Shown here: positions 16,741-24,526 of the stretch, piece after piece
Numbering within the stretch: position 1 is the first letter of the stretch
Layout of the letters: each line of letters begins with the position of its first letter
From: G013214665 sp964649815
GTDB taxonomy: Bacteria > Pseudomonadota > Alphaproteobacteria > Rhodobacterales > Rhodobacteraceae
Direction: 5' to 3'
Length of the DNA stretch: 37,660 nucleotides
NCBI GenBank assembly: GCA_964649815.1
Contig: CAZYQC010000030.1
Span: forward strand, 1-37,660
Program-made: the position numbers and the translations under genes
The notes under the pieces: generated by a model
What the model saw: the letters and a program-made list of their open reading frames with translations, nothing else
What the model was told of the DNA's origin: nothing
The model's database searches: none

Positions 16741-17786
16741 GTCCCCAGATCCGCCAGCTTGCGGGCCTGTTCCTCGGTCGTCAGCGCATCCACGATCTCG
16801 TCCAGATCGCCGCCCATCACCTGATCCAGCTTATAAAGCGTCAGATTGATCCGGTGATCCGTCATGCGTCCTTGTGGGAAATTATACGTCCGAATGCGCT
16901 CTGATCGATCGCCCGAGCCGACTTGTGACGCCCGGTCGGCACTGCGCTCGGAATTGATCCGCTCGCGCTCCATATCAAAAAGACGCGCCCGCAAAACCTG
17001 CATAGCCTTGTCGCGGTTGCGGTGCTGCGACTTTTCCGAACTCGTCACGACAATCCCGGTGGGCAGATGGGTGATCCGCACCGCCGAGTCGGTCGTGTTC
17101 ACATGCTGCCCCCCCGCACCGGACGAGCGCATGGTATCAATCCGAATGTCATTGGGATCAATGTGGATATCGACATCCTCGGCCTCTGGCAGAACCGCAA
17201 CGGTCGCGGCCGAGGTATGGATGCGCCCGCCGCTTTCGGTGGTGGGCACGCGCTGAACTCGATGCACACCGGATTCGTATTTCAACGCCGCGAACACGTT
17301 TTCGCCCGTGATATGCGCGACAACCTCTTTGATGCCGCCCAGCTCGGTCGCTTGCTCTTCAACGATGTCAAAGCCCCAGCCGCGCGCTTCGGCATAGCGT
17401 TGATACATCCGCAACAAATCGCCCGCGAACAACGCAGCCTCATCGCCCCCCGTGCCAGGCCGAATTTCCAGCATCGCCGGGCGCCCGTCCGCCGCATCCT
17501 TTGGCAAAAGCGCAATCTGAAGCGCATGCTCGGCCTCTGGGATCGCCTCTCTGAGCAGGGGCAGTTCCTCTTGCGCCAGCGCCGCCATGTCCGGGTCATC
17601 CAGCATGGCTTCGGCCTCTTGCAAATCCGCCTTCAGGCGCCGCCAAGCCTCAATTTGTTCGACCACGGGGCGCAAATCCGAATATTCCTTGGCCAGGACC
17701 GCAATGTCACCAACCCCATCGGCCATCGCCACTTCGAGGTATTGAAAGCGTTCAATTATTTGCGAGAGTCGGTCTTCTGGGATCAT
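16737..17786 (-). CDS. prfA: Peptide chain release factor 1
   Basis: RF1 ends translation at UAA and UAG. The 349-residue protein contains the GGQ motif at 225-227 (SSGAGGQHVNTTDSAVR). The stop-codon recognition tripeptide lies at 181-183 and reads PTT (RVPTTESGGRIHTSA), a variant of the usual PAT/PxT. The N-terminal helical domain and the length are normal for RF1. A TATCTG element lies about 10 bases before the ATG. The gene heads the prfA-prmC unit and is divergent from the small secreted-protein gene. Confidence 0.96.
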   Translation of the reverse strand: MIPEDRLSQIIERFQYLEVAMADGVGDIAVLAKEYSDLRPVVEQIEAWRRLKADLQEAEAMLDDPDMAALAQEELPLLREAIPEAEHALQIALLPKDAADGRPAMLEIRPGTGGDEAALFAGDLLRMYQRYAEARGWGFDIVEEQATELGGIKEVVAHITGENVFAALKYESGVHRVQRVPTTESGGRIHTSAATVAVLPEAEDVDIHIDPNDIRIDTMRSSGAGGQHVNTTDSAVRITHLPTGIVVTSSEKSQHRNRDKAMQVLRARLFDMERERINSERSADRASQVGSGDRSERIRTYNFPQGRMTDHRINLTLYKLDQVMGGDLDEIVDALTTEEQARKLADLGT

Positions 17787-17813
17787 TCTGGCCGCTCAGA
17801 TAGCGCTGTTGTT

Positions 17814-17842
17814 CTGGCAAAATGCCGTGGGTGTGGTACACT
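17814..17842 (+). promoter_or_regulatory. Putative leaderless promoter of the small secreted-protein gene
   Basis: CTGGCA (17814-17819), 17 bp spacer and TACACT (17837-17842), then 6 bases to the ATG at 17849. No Shine-Dalgarno sequence precedes the start. It lies inside the short prfA intergenic region. Confidence 0.5.
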
Positions 17843-17848
17843 CATGCC

Positions 17849-18136
17849 ATGAAACGCTTTGTTTGTGCCATCCTTCTTCTCGCCTTTCCTGCACAGGCCG
17901 ATGTCGTCGGCCCGAACGGGAAAACCATCGACTGTTTCTGCACGGATACCAGCGGGACCCGCATAGAATTGGGCGAAGTGATCTGCATGCAGGTCGATGG
18001 ACGCATGTTCATGGCCCAATGCCAGATGTCGCTTAACGTCCCGATGTGGCGCGAGTTGCAGAACGGATGCCTGTCGTCCTCACTGGAGAGCGTCGACCAG
18101 GATCTTGAGCCGAGCAGCGTTAACGCCGAAATCTGA
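17849..18136 (+). CDS. Small secreted Cys-containing protein, unknown
   Basis: The 95-residue product has a clear signal peptide (KRFVCAILLLAFPAQA, cleavage near residue 17). The mature part has five cysteines, in DCFC, VIC, AQC and NGC contexts, which suggests disulfides in the periplasm. I recognise no named family. The start at 17849 is preferred over an ATG at 17822 because the signal peptide begins here and the promoter-like element ends 6 bases before it. The last 18 codons plus stop run across the end of the convergent DUF1499 gene, so the C-terminal tail is encoded opposite another protein. Confidence 0.7.
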   Translation: MKRFVCAILLLAFPAQADVVGPNGKTIDCFCTDTSGTRIELGEVICMQVDGRMFMAQCQMSLNVPMWRELQNGCLSSSLESVDQDLEPSSVNAEI

Positions 18137-18478
18137 TCGGCCAAAGCGCAGCCGGGCGAACATCTTGATCGTATCGCCGTCCAATTCCACCGTGGTGTAA
18201 TCGGGAAAGCGAATGCTCGCTGTCCGGGTCACATAGGTGATCCGCCCCTCTGCGACCGAACCTGCCAACACCTCTGTACGCGGCAATGCCCGCGCAGCGG
18301 CGTCGATTTTGGCCAAGGCATCCGCGTCGCCTTTGACCACACGGATCGCCCCGCCTTTGAACTTTTTGTCCTCGGTCGCGGTGACGGGCGTGTGCCACTT
18401 GGCCGGATCGCTTGGCGCGAACCGCACATAGGCAAGCATCCCCACAACGAGAATAATCAGGATATACAGGATGGTCAT
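18080..18478 (-). CDS. DUF1499 domain protein with N-terminal membrane anchor
   Basis: The 132-residue protein starts with one hydrophobic segment (ILYILIILVVGMLAYVRF), followed by the DUF1499 domain with RTASIRFPDYTTVEL and a C-terminal LRFGRSDFGVNAARL. Members are predicted membrane or periplasmic proteins of unknown function. The start at 18478 is preferred to an in-frame ATG at 18493 because an AGG-containing ribosome site precedes it and the family begins with this anchor. It lies 31 bases after the first ureohydrolase gene on the same strand and is probably co-transcribed with it. Confidence 0.82.
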   Translation of the reverse strand: MTILYILIILVVGMLAYVRFAPSDPAKWHTPVTATEDKKFKGGAIRVVKGDADALAKIDAAARALPRTEVLAGSVAEGRITYVTRTASIRFPDYTTVELDGDTIKMFARLRFGRSDFGVNAARLKILVDALQ

Positions 18479-18509
18479 GCGGCCTACTTCCATAGTTTGT
18501 TCAGACGGC

Positions 18510-19460
18510 TTAGCGGTATCTCACGCCGGGCAGCACGCAAAGTATCTCAAAGAGCAGGTTTGCTCCAGTCAGCGCAGTGTTTCCTGACGTGTCGTAAGGC
18601 GGCGAGACCTCAACCAGGTCGGCGCCAATGATGTTCAGCCCCCGCAGCGCCCGGATCAGCTCCATCGCCTGAGGCGTCGTGAGCCCGCCAATCTCGGGCG
18701 TGCCAGTTCCAGGCGCGAACGCTGGGTCCAGGCTGTCGATGTCATAGGTCAGATACACCGGCTGGTCCGGCCCGATGGCGTCGACAATCGCGTGCCCCAA
18801 AGGCCCAAGCGAGCGGTGCCACAAATCCGGCGCGAGATGTTGTTGAAAGCCCCAGCTTCGCGCCTCGGCGAAATCTTCCGCCGTATAGCCCGTGCCGCGC
18901 AAACCGATTTGAAACGTCAGATCCGGGCGAATGATCCCCTCTTCGTAGGCGCGCCGAAAAACGGTGCCATGCGTCTCTCGCATGCCGAACATTTCGTCGT
19001 TTACATCCGCGTGGGCATCCACGTGAACCAACGCCAAAGGCCCATGTTTCCGCGCAGCCGCCCGCAAGAACGGCAGCGTGATGGAATGGTCCCCTCCGAT
19101 ACCCAGCGGAACAACATTGTGCGTTAAGAACTCATCATAAGCCGCTTCGATGATTGATAAACTATCAGCAAGCGAAAACGTATTGATCGCCACATCTCCG
19201 ATGTCCGCAACTTGAAGGGAATCGAATGGCGCCGCCCCTGTTTGGATGTTGTAAGGCCGGATCATCGCGCTTTCGTTGCGCACCTGTTGCGGCCCAAATC
19301 GCGTGCCAGACCGCCAAGAAGTTCCGATATCCATCGGCACTCCAAAAACGGCGACATCCAGCCCGGCTGCACTCTCTTGGAACGGCAGGCGCATAAAGGT
19401 GTTGATCCCCGCAAACCGCGCCAGGTCGTTGCCGGAAACCGGTTGGTTATGCTCTGTCAT
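18510..19460 (-). CDS. Agmatinase-like ureohydrolase, copy 1
   Basis: The 316-residue protein is a complete ureohydrolase (arginase/agmatinase family), releasing urea from a guanidino compound. All metal ligands are present: His125 in GGDH, Asp148-His150-Asp152 in HVDAHAD, and Asp240/Asp242 in YDIDSLDPAFAPGTGTP. Family members include agmatinase, guanidinobutyrase, guanidinopropionase and guanidine hydrolase, and the substrate cannot be told by eye. It overlaps the end of the second copy by 14 bases on the same strand, which points to coupled expression and perhaps to a mixed oligomer. The two copies are clearly diverged outside the active site. Confidence 0.88.
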   Translation of the reverse strand: MTEHNQPVSGNDLARFAGINTFMRLPFQESAAGLDVAVFGVPMDIGTSWRSGTRFGPQQVRNESAMIRPYNIQTGAAPFDSLQVADIGDVAINTFSLADSLSIIEAAYDEFLTHNVVPLGIGGDHSITLPFLRAAARKHGPLALVHVDAHADVNDEMFGMRETHGTVFRRAYEEGIIRPDLTFQIGLRGTGYTAEDFAEARSWGFQQHLAPDLWHRSLGPLGHAIVDAIGPDQPVYLTYDIDSLDPAFAPGTGTPEIGGLTTPQAMELIRALRGLNIIGADLVEVSPPYDTSGNTALTGANLLFEILCVLPGVRYR

Positions 19461-20418
19461 TGCGCAATCTCGCTCCGATCAAACACACAAGCTCGACCGC
19501 GACATGCGCGCCCGCAATCGCGGTCGCACCGCTCGTGTCAAAGGGCGGCGACACCTCCACCACATCTCCGCCGCGGATGTTGATGCCGGCCAGCGCCCGC
19601 AGAAACGCCGCGGCCTGCGCGCTCGACAACCCGCCCCACACCGGCGTGCCGGTGCCGGGCGCAAAGGCCGGGTCCAAACCGTCAATGTCAAACGACAGAT
19701 ACACCGGGTGATCCCCGACAATTTCGCGCACCCGCTCGGCCACAGCTTTGGGGCCCATGTCGTGAAACGCAGGCGCGTCGATAATGTTCACGCCCAGCGT
19801 GTCTTCATTCGTTGTGCGAATGCCCACCTGGACCGAGCGTGCAGGATCGACAATTCCGCTTTTGACGGCTTTGTAAAACATCGTGCCATGATCGACCCGT
19901 TCCATGTCATCGTCGGCCCAAGTGTCGGTATGTGCATCAACCTGGATCAGCGATATTGGCCCGAACTTTTCCGCATAGGCCCGCAAAATGGGGAACGAGA
20001 CATAGTGATCTCCGCCCAAGGCGACGCTGGCGACGTCCGCGTTCAAAATGGTTGAGAAATGATCCTTAAGCGCCTGAGGAAAATCGGAAATCTTGGCGTA
20101 ATCAAAGGCCACATCGCCGTAGTCGATGACCGCATATTCCGCAAATGGGTCGAAATCCCACCCATAGGGCGCATCCGGCGCTTGCAGGCTAGAGGCCTCT
20201 CTGATGGCGCGCGGTCCCAGTCGCGTTCCAGGGCGATTGGTCACGGCCTGATCAAAGGGCACACCGGTGACTGCGATATCCGCGACAGACAGATCTTTGG
20301 TGTATTTGCGCCGCATAAACGACGTCGCGCCCGCAAAGGTCAGCTCATAAGACGGGCCTTTCAAATCCTCGCGGGTGAAGGCGAGGTCCATGTCGGTCTT
20401 TGCGTCTTCCAGAGCCAT
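19447..20418 (-). CDS. speB: Agmatinase-like ureohydrolase, copy 2
   Basis: A 323-residue ureohydrolase with all metal ligands: His138 in GGDH, Asp161-His163-Asp165 in QVDAHTDTW, and Asp244/Asp246 in FDIDGLDPAFAPGTGTP. The RVDHGTMF segment at about 174-181 and the VTGVPFD opening look like bacterial agmatinase (agmatine to putrescine and urea). That makes it the better agmatinase candidate of the two copies; the substrate remains an inference. Its ATG overlaps the stop of the M20 amidohydrolase gene (TGATG), and the first copy follows with a 14-base overlap. Confidence 0.88.
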   Translation of the reverse strand: MALEDAKTDMDLAFTREDLKGPSYELTFAGATSFMRRKYTKDLSVADIAVTGVPFDQAVTNRPGTRLGPRAIREASSLQAPDAPYGWDFDPFAEYAVIDYGDVAFDYAKISDFPQALKDHFSTILNADVASVALGGDHYVSFPILRAYAEKFGPISLIQVDAHTDTWADDDMERVDHGTMFYKAVKSGIVDPARSVQVGIRTTNEDTLGVNIIDAPAFHDMGPKAVAERVREIVGDHPVYLSFDIDGLDPAFAPGTGTPVWGGLSSAQAAAFLRALAGINIRGGDVVEVSPPFDTSGATAIAGAHVAVELVCLIGARLRNDRA

Positions 20419-21584
20419 CAGCGTGCCAAAGGCTGAGCGGTTTCGACCAATTCGGCAAAAAAGGAGGCCCCAATCGGCGCGATGTCGTCATTAAAGTTGA
20501 ACTGCGGATGGTGAAGCCCCGCTCCTTCGCCTGCGCCGACGAACAAATAGGCCCCTGGACGCGCCTCAAGCATGTAAGAGAAATCCTCTGATCCGGCCAC
20601 TTTCGGAATATTGTCGATGACATTGGCCTCGCCCACGACCTTGCGTGCCACATCCGCCGCAAAGGCTGCGTTTTCGGGCGTGTTCACGGTCGCGGGATAG
20701 CCGTGTTCGTAGATCATCTCGGCCTCAACACCATAGGCAGCGGCCGTGCCGTCGACGATTGCGCGCATCCGCGCCTCGACCATCTCTTTGACCGTCTTGT
20801 CATAGGTGCGGATCGTCCCGTTGATCATCGCGGTCTCGGGGATCACGTTATCAACCGTGCCTGCGTGGATTTGCGTGATCGAAATCACCAGATCCTGTCC
20901 AGAATCGTGGTTGCGGCTGACGATCGTCTGAAAGGCGCTGACCATCGCGCAGGCCGCAACGACCGGGTCAATCGCGTCCTGCGGCCGGGCGCCGTGACCG
21001 CCGCGCCCGGTGAGGTTTACCGTGATCGTGTCCGCGGCGGCCATGATCGGACCCGGCGTCGTGGCAATCCAGCCCTCGGGATGGCCCGGCGCGTTGTGGA
21101 CGCCGTAAACCTGGGCAATGTCGAACCTGTCCATGATGCCTTCGCGCACCATAACATCACCACCGCCGCCAGCCTCTTCGGCAGGCTGAAAAATCAACGC
21201 GACGCGGCCCGCAAAATTCCGCGTCTCGGCCAGATACTTCGCCGCCCCCAACAACATCGCAGTATGCCCGTCATGGCCACAGGCGTGCATTTTGCCGGGG
21301 TGTGTGCTGGCGTAATCGACGCCTGTTTCCTCGACAATCGGCAGCCCGTCAAAATCCGCGCGCAACCCAATCGTGGGCCCCTCGCCCTGCCCGTTGATGA
21401 TCGCCACGATGCCAGTTTGCGCAATCCCTGTGTGCATCTCATCCACGCCGATCTCTTGCAAACGCTCGGCGATAAAGGCCGCCGTCTTTGGGCAGTCAAA
21501 GCCCAGTTCGGGGATCGTATGCAGGTGCTGGCGCCACTCCGTCATTTCGGTGGCAAGATCTCCGATACGATTAATGACAGGCAT
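20418..21584 (-). CDS. M20 family amidohydrolase (hippurate hydrolase / aminoacylase type)
   Basis: The 388-residue enzyme belongs to the M20D metallo-amidohydrolases, which cleave N-acyl amino acids and similar amides. The metal site is visible: HACGHDGHTAML (Cys102, His104), FQPAEEAGGG (Glu136/137), a GVHNAPG histidine and LHHPQFNF near the end. The ATG at 21584 has a GGAG ribosome site seven bases upstream, whereas the longer frame to 21647 lacks support. It is the first gene of a minus-strand run with the two ureohydrolases. Its true amide substrate is unknown; names such as hippurate hydrolase are often over-used for this family. Confidence 0.9.
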   Translation of the reverse strand: MPVINRIGDLATEMTEWRQHLHTIPELGFDCPKTAAFIAERLQEIGVDEMHTGIAQTGIVAIINGQGEGPTIGLRADFDGLPIVEETGVDYASTHPGKMHACGHDGHTAMLLGAAKYLAETRNFAGRVALIFQPAEEAGGGGDVMVREGIMDRFDIAQVYGVHNAPGHPEGWIATTPGPIMAAADTITVNLTGRGGHGARPQDAIDPVVAACAMVSAFQTIVSRNHDSGQDLVISITQIHAGTVDNVIPETAMINGTIRTYDKTVKEMVEARMRAIVDGTAAAYGVEAEMIYEHGYPATVNTPENAAFAADVARKVVGEANVIDNIPKVAGSEDFSYMLEARPGAYLFVGAGEGAGLHHPQFNFNDDIAPIGASFFAELVETAQPLAR

Positions 21585-21646
21585 GGCTGGACTCCGATGG
21601 ATGGCTGCGGTCATCTGCAGCAAAGCGTAATCCGCCGGAGGCCGCA

Positions 21647-22468
21647 ATGGGCCAAGACCTAATCCACGACCGCAGTGCCGGAATTGAACGACTTTTGGAG
21701 ATCATGCGCCGCTTGCGTGACCCAAAGACGGGCTGCCCCTGGGACATCGAACAAACCTACGCCACCATCGCCCCTTATACGATTGAAGAGGCCTATGAGG
21801 TTGCCGACGCAGTCGCGCGCCAATCCTGGTCCGAGCTTGAGGGCGAGCTTGGCGATCTGTTGCTGCAATCAGTCTATTTTGCCCAAATGGGCGCGGAAGA
21901 CGGGCATTTCGACTTCCAGAGCGTCGTGACCGCGATCTCGGACAAGATGGTCGACCGACATCCGCATATTTTTGGCGCCGAGTCGCGGGACAAATCTGCC
22001 GAGCAACAGACCCGCGATTGGGAGGCCATCAAAGCAGCCGAACGCGCGAAAACGGCCCAATCCGGCACGCTTGACGGCATTGCGTTGAACCTTCCGGGCC
22101 TGACGCGCGCGGTCAAGCTCCAGAAACGTGCGGCGCGCGTGGGGTTCGACTGGCCTGACACGATCAGTGTCATCGACAAAATCGTCGAAGAGGCGCAAGA
22201 GCTGGTCGAGGCCAAAGATCAGGCCGATCACGACCATATGGTCGAAGAATTTGGCGATCTGCTGTTTGTCGTGGCCAATCTTGCCCGCCACCTCAAAATC
22301 GACCCCGAAGAGGCTTTGCGCCAGACCAACGCCAAATTCACCCGCCGGTTCGAGGCTGTCGAGGCAAAGCTGAGCGACATGGGAAAAACCCCAAGCGAGA
22401 GCAGCCTGGAAGAGATGGATGCCCTATGGGACGTGGTTAAATCTGAAGAAAAAGCCGCCAAGTCATAA
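21647..22468 (+). CDS. mazG: Nucleoside triphosphate pyrophosphohydrolase
   Basis: MazG hydrolyses NTPs, including damaged nucleotides, to NMP and pyrophosphate. The 273-residue product has the two-domain MazG layout: the first with CPWDIEQTYATIAPYTIEEAYEV (about 32-54) and acidic EGELGD, the second with KIVEEAQEL and EEFGDLLFV. The length is typical for housekeeping MazG. The ATG has a CGGAGG ribosome site. It is divergent from the M20 gene by 62 bases. A terminator hairpin overlaps its last codons. Confidence 0.95.
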   Translation: MGQDLIHDRSAGIERLLEIMRRLRDPKTGCPWDIEQTYATIAPYTIEEAYEVADAVARQSWSELEGELGDLLLQSVYFAQMGAEDGHFDFQSVVTAISDKMVDRHPHIFGAESRDKSAEQQTRDWEAIKAAERAKTAQSGTLDGIALNLPGLTRAVKLQKRAARVGFDWPDTISVIDKIVEEAQELVEAKDQADHDHMVEEFGDLLFVVANLARHLKIDPEEALRQTNAKFTRRFEAVEAKLSDMGKTPSESSLEEMDALWDVVKSEEKAAKS

Positions 22469-22478
22469 GGGCTTTTTT
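22449..22478 (+). terminator. Terminator after mazG, bidirectional
   Basis: AAAAAGCC (22449-22456) pairs with GGCTTTTT (22470-22477) around a 13-base loop that contains the mazG stop codon, and a run of six T ends it. The minus strand has the mirror image, so it can also serve the convergent sulfotransferase-like gene. The stem is AU-rich, so the strength is moderate. Confidence 0.6.
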
Positions 22479-22511
22479 ACATATTTTATCAACGCCTTAC
22501 AGGCCAAACCT

Positions 22512-23384
22512 CTAGCGGATCAAATCAACACCAGCCATCGCGGCGATCTTATCCAGATCGGCCGCATATCGATCGCGCAAAATCTGTTTGTCGCCGTCTG
22601 AAAACGCAATGGGCGCAAAGGCGCCAGCGCCATCTTCACTGCTGTGGATGATCTCTTCGATCTGCGCGTCGCTCAGCGTTTGGCCCTCTGCCAGACATCG
22701 CTGGATCTCTCCCAAAGCAGCGTCCGAGCCAGAGAGGTTCACCCGGCGCGTGGGCTCTTGCAGGTGCGCAGCCTCAAACCCCGGGATCAGCCGCGCTGCG
22801 AGGGCGGCGCTGCTGCCTCTGACGGCGTAGTCGACCACCTCCATCGACGCGGGGCGCAATGTGTCCCGTACCGCGGCAATGACCTCGGGCCAGCCGCGTT
22901 CTAACCCCAGGTAAGTGTCTTTGAGATCGGCAAAGGCCGGGCGCACGCGGCCCAACGCGCTTAGCTTGTAGCCCGAGATAAAGAAGCTGTCGTAGGCCCT
23001 TGTAACATATAAGACTTTTCCAATTGGACCGGGCCATGCCTCGCGGATAATCTTGCACCGCTCAACGACGCGGCCATAGAAATTCCCGTTTTGCATATGC
23101 AGCATGCGACCCGAGATGTTTTCCTCGGACATCACCAGTGCGCGCCCCTCGGAATGGCGTTCCATTTGACGGGCAGCTTTGGCCACAAAATCCGCATGGT
23201 CCTTTTGCCGTGGCAGCGGCCACTTTAGCTTGAGCCGCCCTTCCGGGATGCCATCGCGCCCGGGGTAAAGAACCCCAAAGCCCGCCGCCTGAATCGCCGC
23301 TTTGTTCAGTGACAGGCACATCTGCAATGACGATGATCCCGTGCGATGTGCACCGACGTGAAGGTAAAGGTACTGCCCGCTCAT
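22512..23384 (-). CDS. Sulfotransferase-like P-loop protein
   Basis: The 290-residue product opens with YLYLHVGAHRTGSSSLQ. This resembles the phosphosulfate-binding loop of the sulfotransferase fold (residues about 11-20), followed by a helix and later a LYVTRAYDSFFISGY segment that resembles the 3'-phosphate loop of PAPS enzymes. The substrate is unknown. Such genes often modify surface polysaccharide or small molecules, but no sugar gene is adjacent. It faces mazG and is divergent from the small ORF and nucleoside hydrolase. A distant kinase-like P-loop protein is the alternative reading. Confidence 0.65.
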   Translation of the reverse strand: MSGQYLYLHVGAHRTGSSSLQMCLSLNKAAIQAAGFGVLYPGRDGIPEGRLKLKWPLPRQKDHADFVAKAARQMERHSEGRALVMSEENISGRMLHMQNGNFYGRVVERCKIIREAWPGPIGKVLYVTRAYDSFFISGYKLSALGRVRPAFADLKDTYLGLERGWPEVIAAVRDTLRPASMEVVDYAVRGSSAALAARLIPGFEAAHLQEPTRRVNLSGSDAALGEIQRCLAEGQTLSDAQIEEIIHSSEDGAGAFAPIAFSDGDKQILRDRYAADLDKIAAMAGVDLIR

Positions 23385-23393
23385 GGCCTTGGT

Positions 23394-23555
23394 GTGTCAC
23401 AGCCCGACGCACCGCACAACATCGAGATGCCGCAACCGGCGCGCCGGCTGTGGCGCGTGGCCCGTCCGCATCGCCCCGTTGTCTCAGCGCAAATTTGCTG
23501 GCCTGATCCGCAGGACGTCGAATTTGCCTTTCAGCGCGCCGCCGAGATGCGCTAG
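23394..23555 (+). CDS. Possible small protein of 53 residues, unknown
   Basis: An open frame with GTG at 23394 encodes about 53 residues, including MPQPARRLWRVARPHRPVV and ending FAFQRAAEMR. Codon third positions are GC-rich in the same way as true genes nearby. It fills the gap between the divergent sulfotransferase-like gene and the nucleoside hydrolase. The start is uncertain: an ATG at 23346 in the same frame would overlap the neighbour, and no good ribosome site is seen. The product is basic, with two aromatic patches, and I recognise no family. A non-coding gap is the alternative. Confidence 0.35.
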   Translation: MSQPDAPHNIEMPQPARRLWRVARPHRPVVSAQICWPDPQDVEFAFQRAAEMR

Positions 23556-23584
23556 GGATTTGCCAAAGACAAAGGGCAAAGCCG

Positions 23585-24526
23585 ATGGCACCACGGAAAA
23601 TCGTAATCGACACGGATCCCGGTCAGGATGATGCGGTGGCCATTCTGCTTGCGCTCGCCAGCCCGGGGGACATTGACGTCTTGGGCATAACCGCGGTCGC
23701 CGGGAACGTCCCGCTTGCGCTGACGGCCAAAAACGCCCGGATCGTCTGCGAATTGGCAGGCAGGCCGGATGTCAAGGTCTTTGCGGGATGTGACCGCCCG
23801 CTGGGCCGCCCTCTGGTCACGGCCGAGCATGTGCATGGCAAGACCGGTTTGGACGGGCCCAGCCTGCCGGACCCGACGATGCCGCTGCAAGACCAACACG
23901 CCGTCGATTTCATCATCGATACGCTGCGCAGCGAGGCGCCGGGAACGGTCACGCTCTGCCCGCTGGGTCCGCTTACCAATGTGGCAACGGCGCTTACCCG
24001 TGCCCCCGATATCGCAGAGCGGATCGATCAGATCGTGCTGATGGGTGGCGCCTATTTTGAGGTTGGCAACATCACACCAGCCGCTGAATTCAACATCTAC
24101 GTCGACCCGCAAGCCGCTGATATTGTGTTCAAATCAGGCGTTGACATTGTGGTGATGCCCCTTGATGTCACGCACAAGGCGCTGGTCACAAAGCCCCGCA
24201 ACGATGCGTTCCGCGCGCTCGGCACGCCGGTCGGGGTCGCTGTTGCAGAAATGACCGACTTTTTTGAGCGGTTTGACAAGGAAAAATACGGCAGCGCCGG
24301 TGCGCCGCTGCATGACCCTTGCGTGACGGCCTATCTGCTGGACCCCACGCTCTTTTCCGGGCGCCACATCAACGTCGAGATTGAAACGGCGTCTGAACTG
24401 ACGATGGGCATGACCGTCGCCGATTGGTGGGGCGTCACCGACCGCCCTGCCAACGCCAAGTTCATGGGCGATATCGACGCTGACGGCTTCTTTGCCTTGC
24501 TGACAGACCGGCTTGCGCGGCTATGA
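23585..24526 (+). CDS. Inosine-uridine preferring nucleoside hydrolase family
   Basis: The 313-residue enzyme hydrolyses ribonucleosides to base and ribose, serving nucleoside salvage. The calcium-binding hallmark DTDPGQDDA (9-17) and a GPLTNVATAL segment are present. So are VLMGGAYFEVGNITPAAEFNIYVDP and a C-terminal HDPCVTAYLLDP with the active-site His-Asp. Base preference cannot be told from sequence by eye. It shares a four-base ATGA overlap with the following GNAT gene, so they form an operon. Confidence 0.93.
   Translation: MAPRKIVIDTDPGQDDAVAILLALASPGDIDVLGITAVAGNVPLALTAKNARIVCELAGRPDVKVFAGCDRPLGRPLVTAEHVHGKTGLDGPSLPDPTMPLQDQHAVDFIIDTLRSEAPGTVTLCPLGPLTNVATALTRAPDIAERIDQIVLMGGAYFEVGNITPAAEFNIYVDPQAADIVFKSGVDIVVMPLDVTHKALVTKPRNDAFRALGTPVGVAVAEMTDFFERFDKEKYGSAGAPLHDPCVTAYLLDPTLFSGRHINVEIETASELTMGMTVADWWGVTDRPANAKFMGDIDADGFFALLTDRLARL

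Noticed and set aside
20703..21662. A 319-codon open frame on the plus strand opposite the M20 gene
   Set aside because: The M20 gene has its full metal site. The opposite frame is Arg/Asp-rich and has no recognisable fold.
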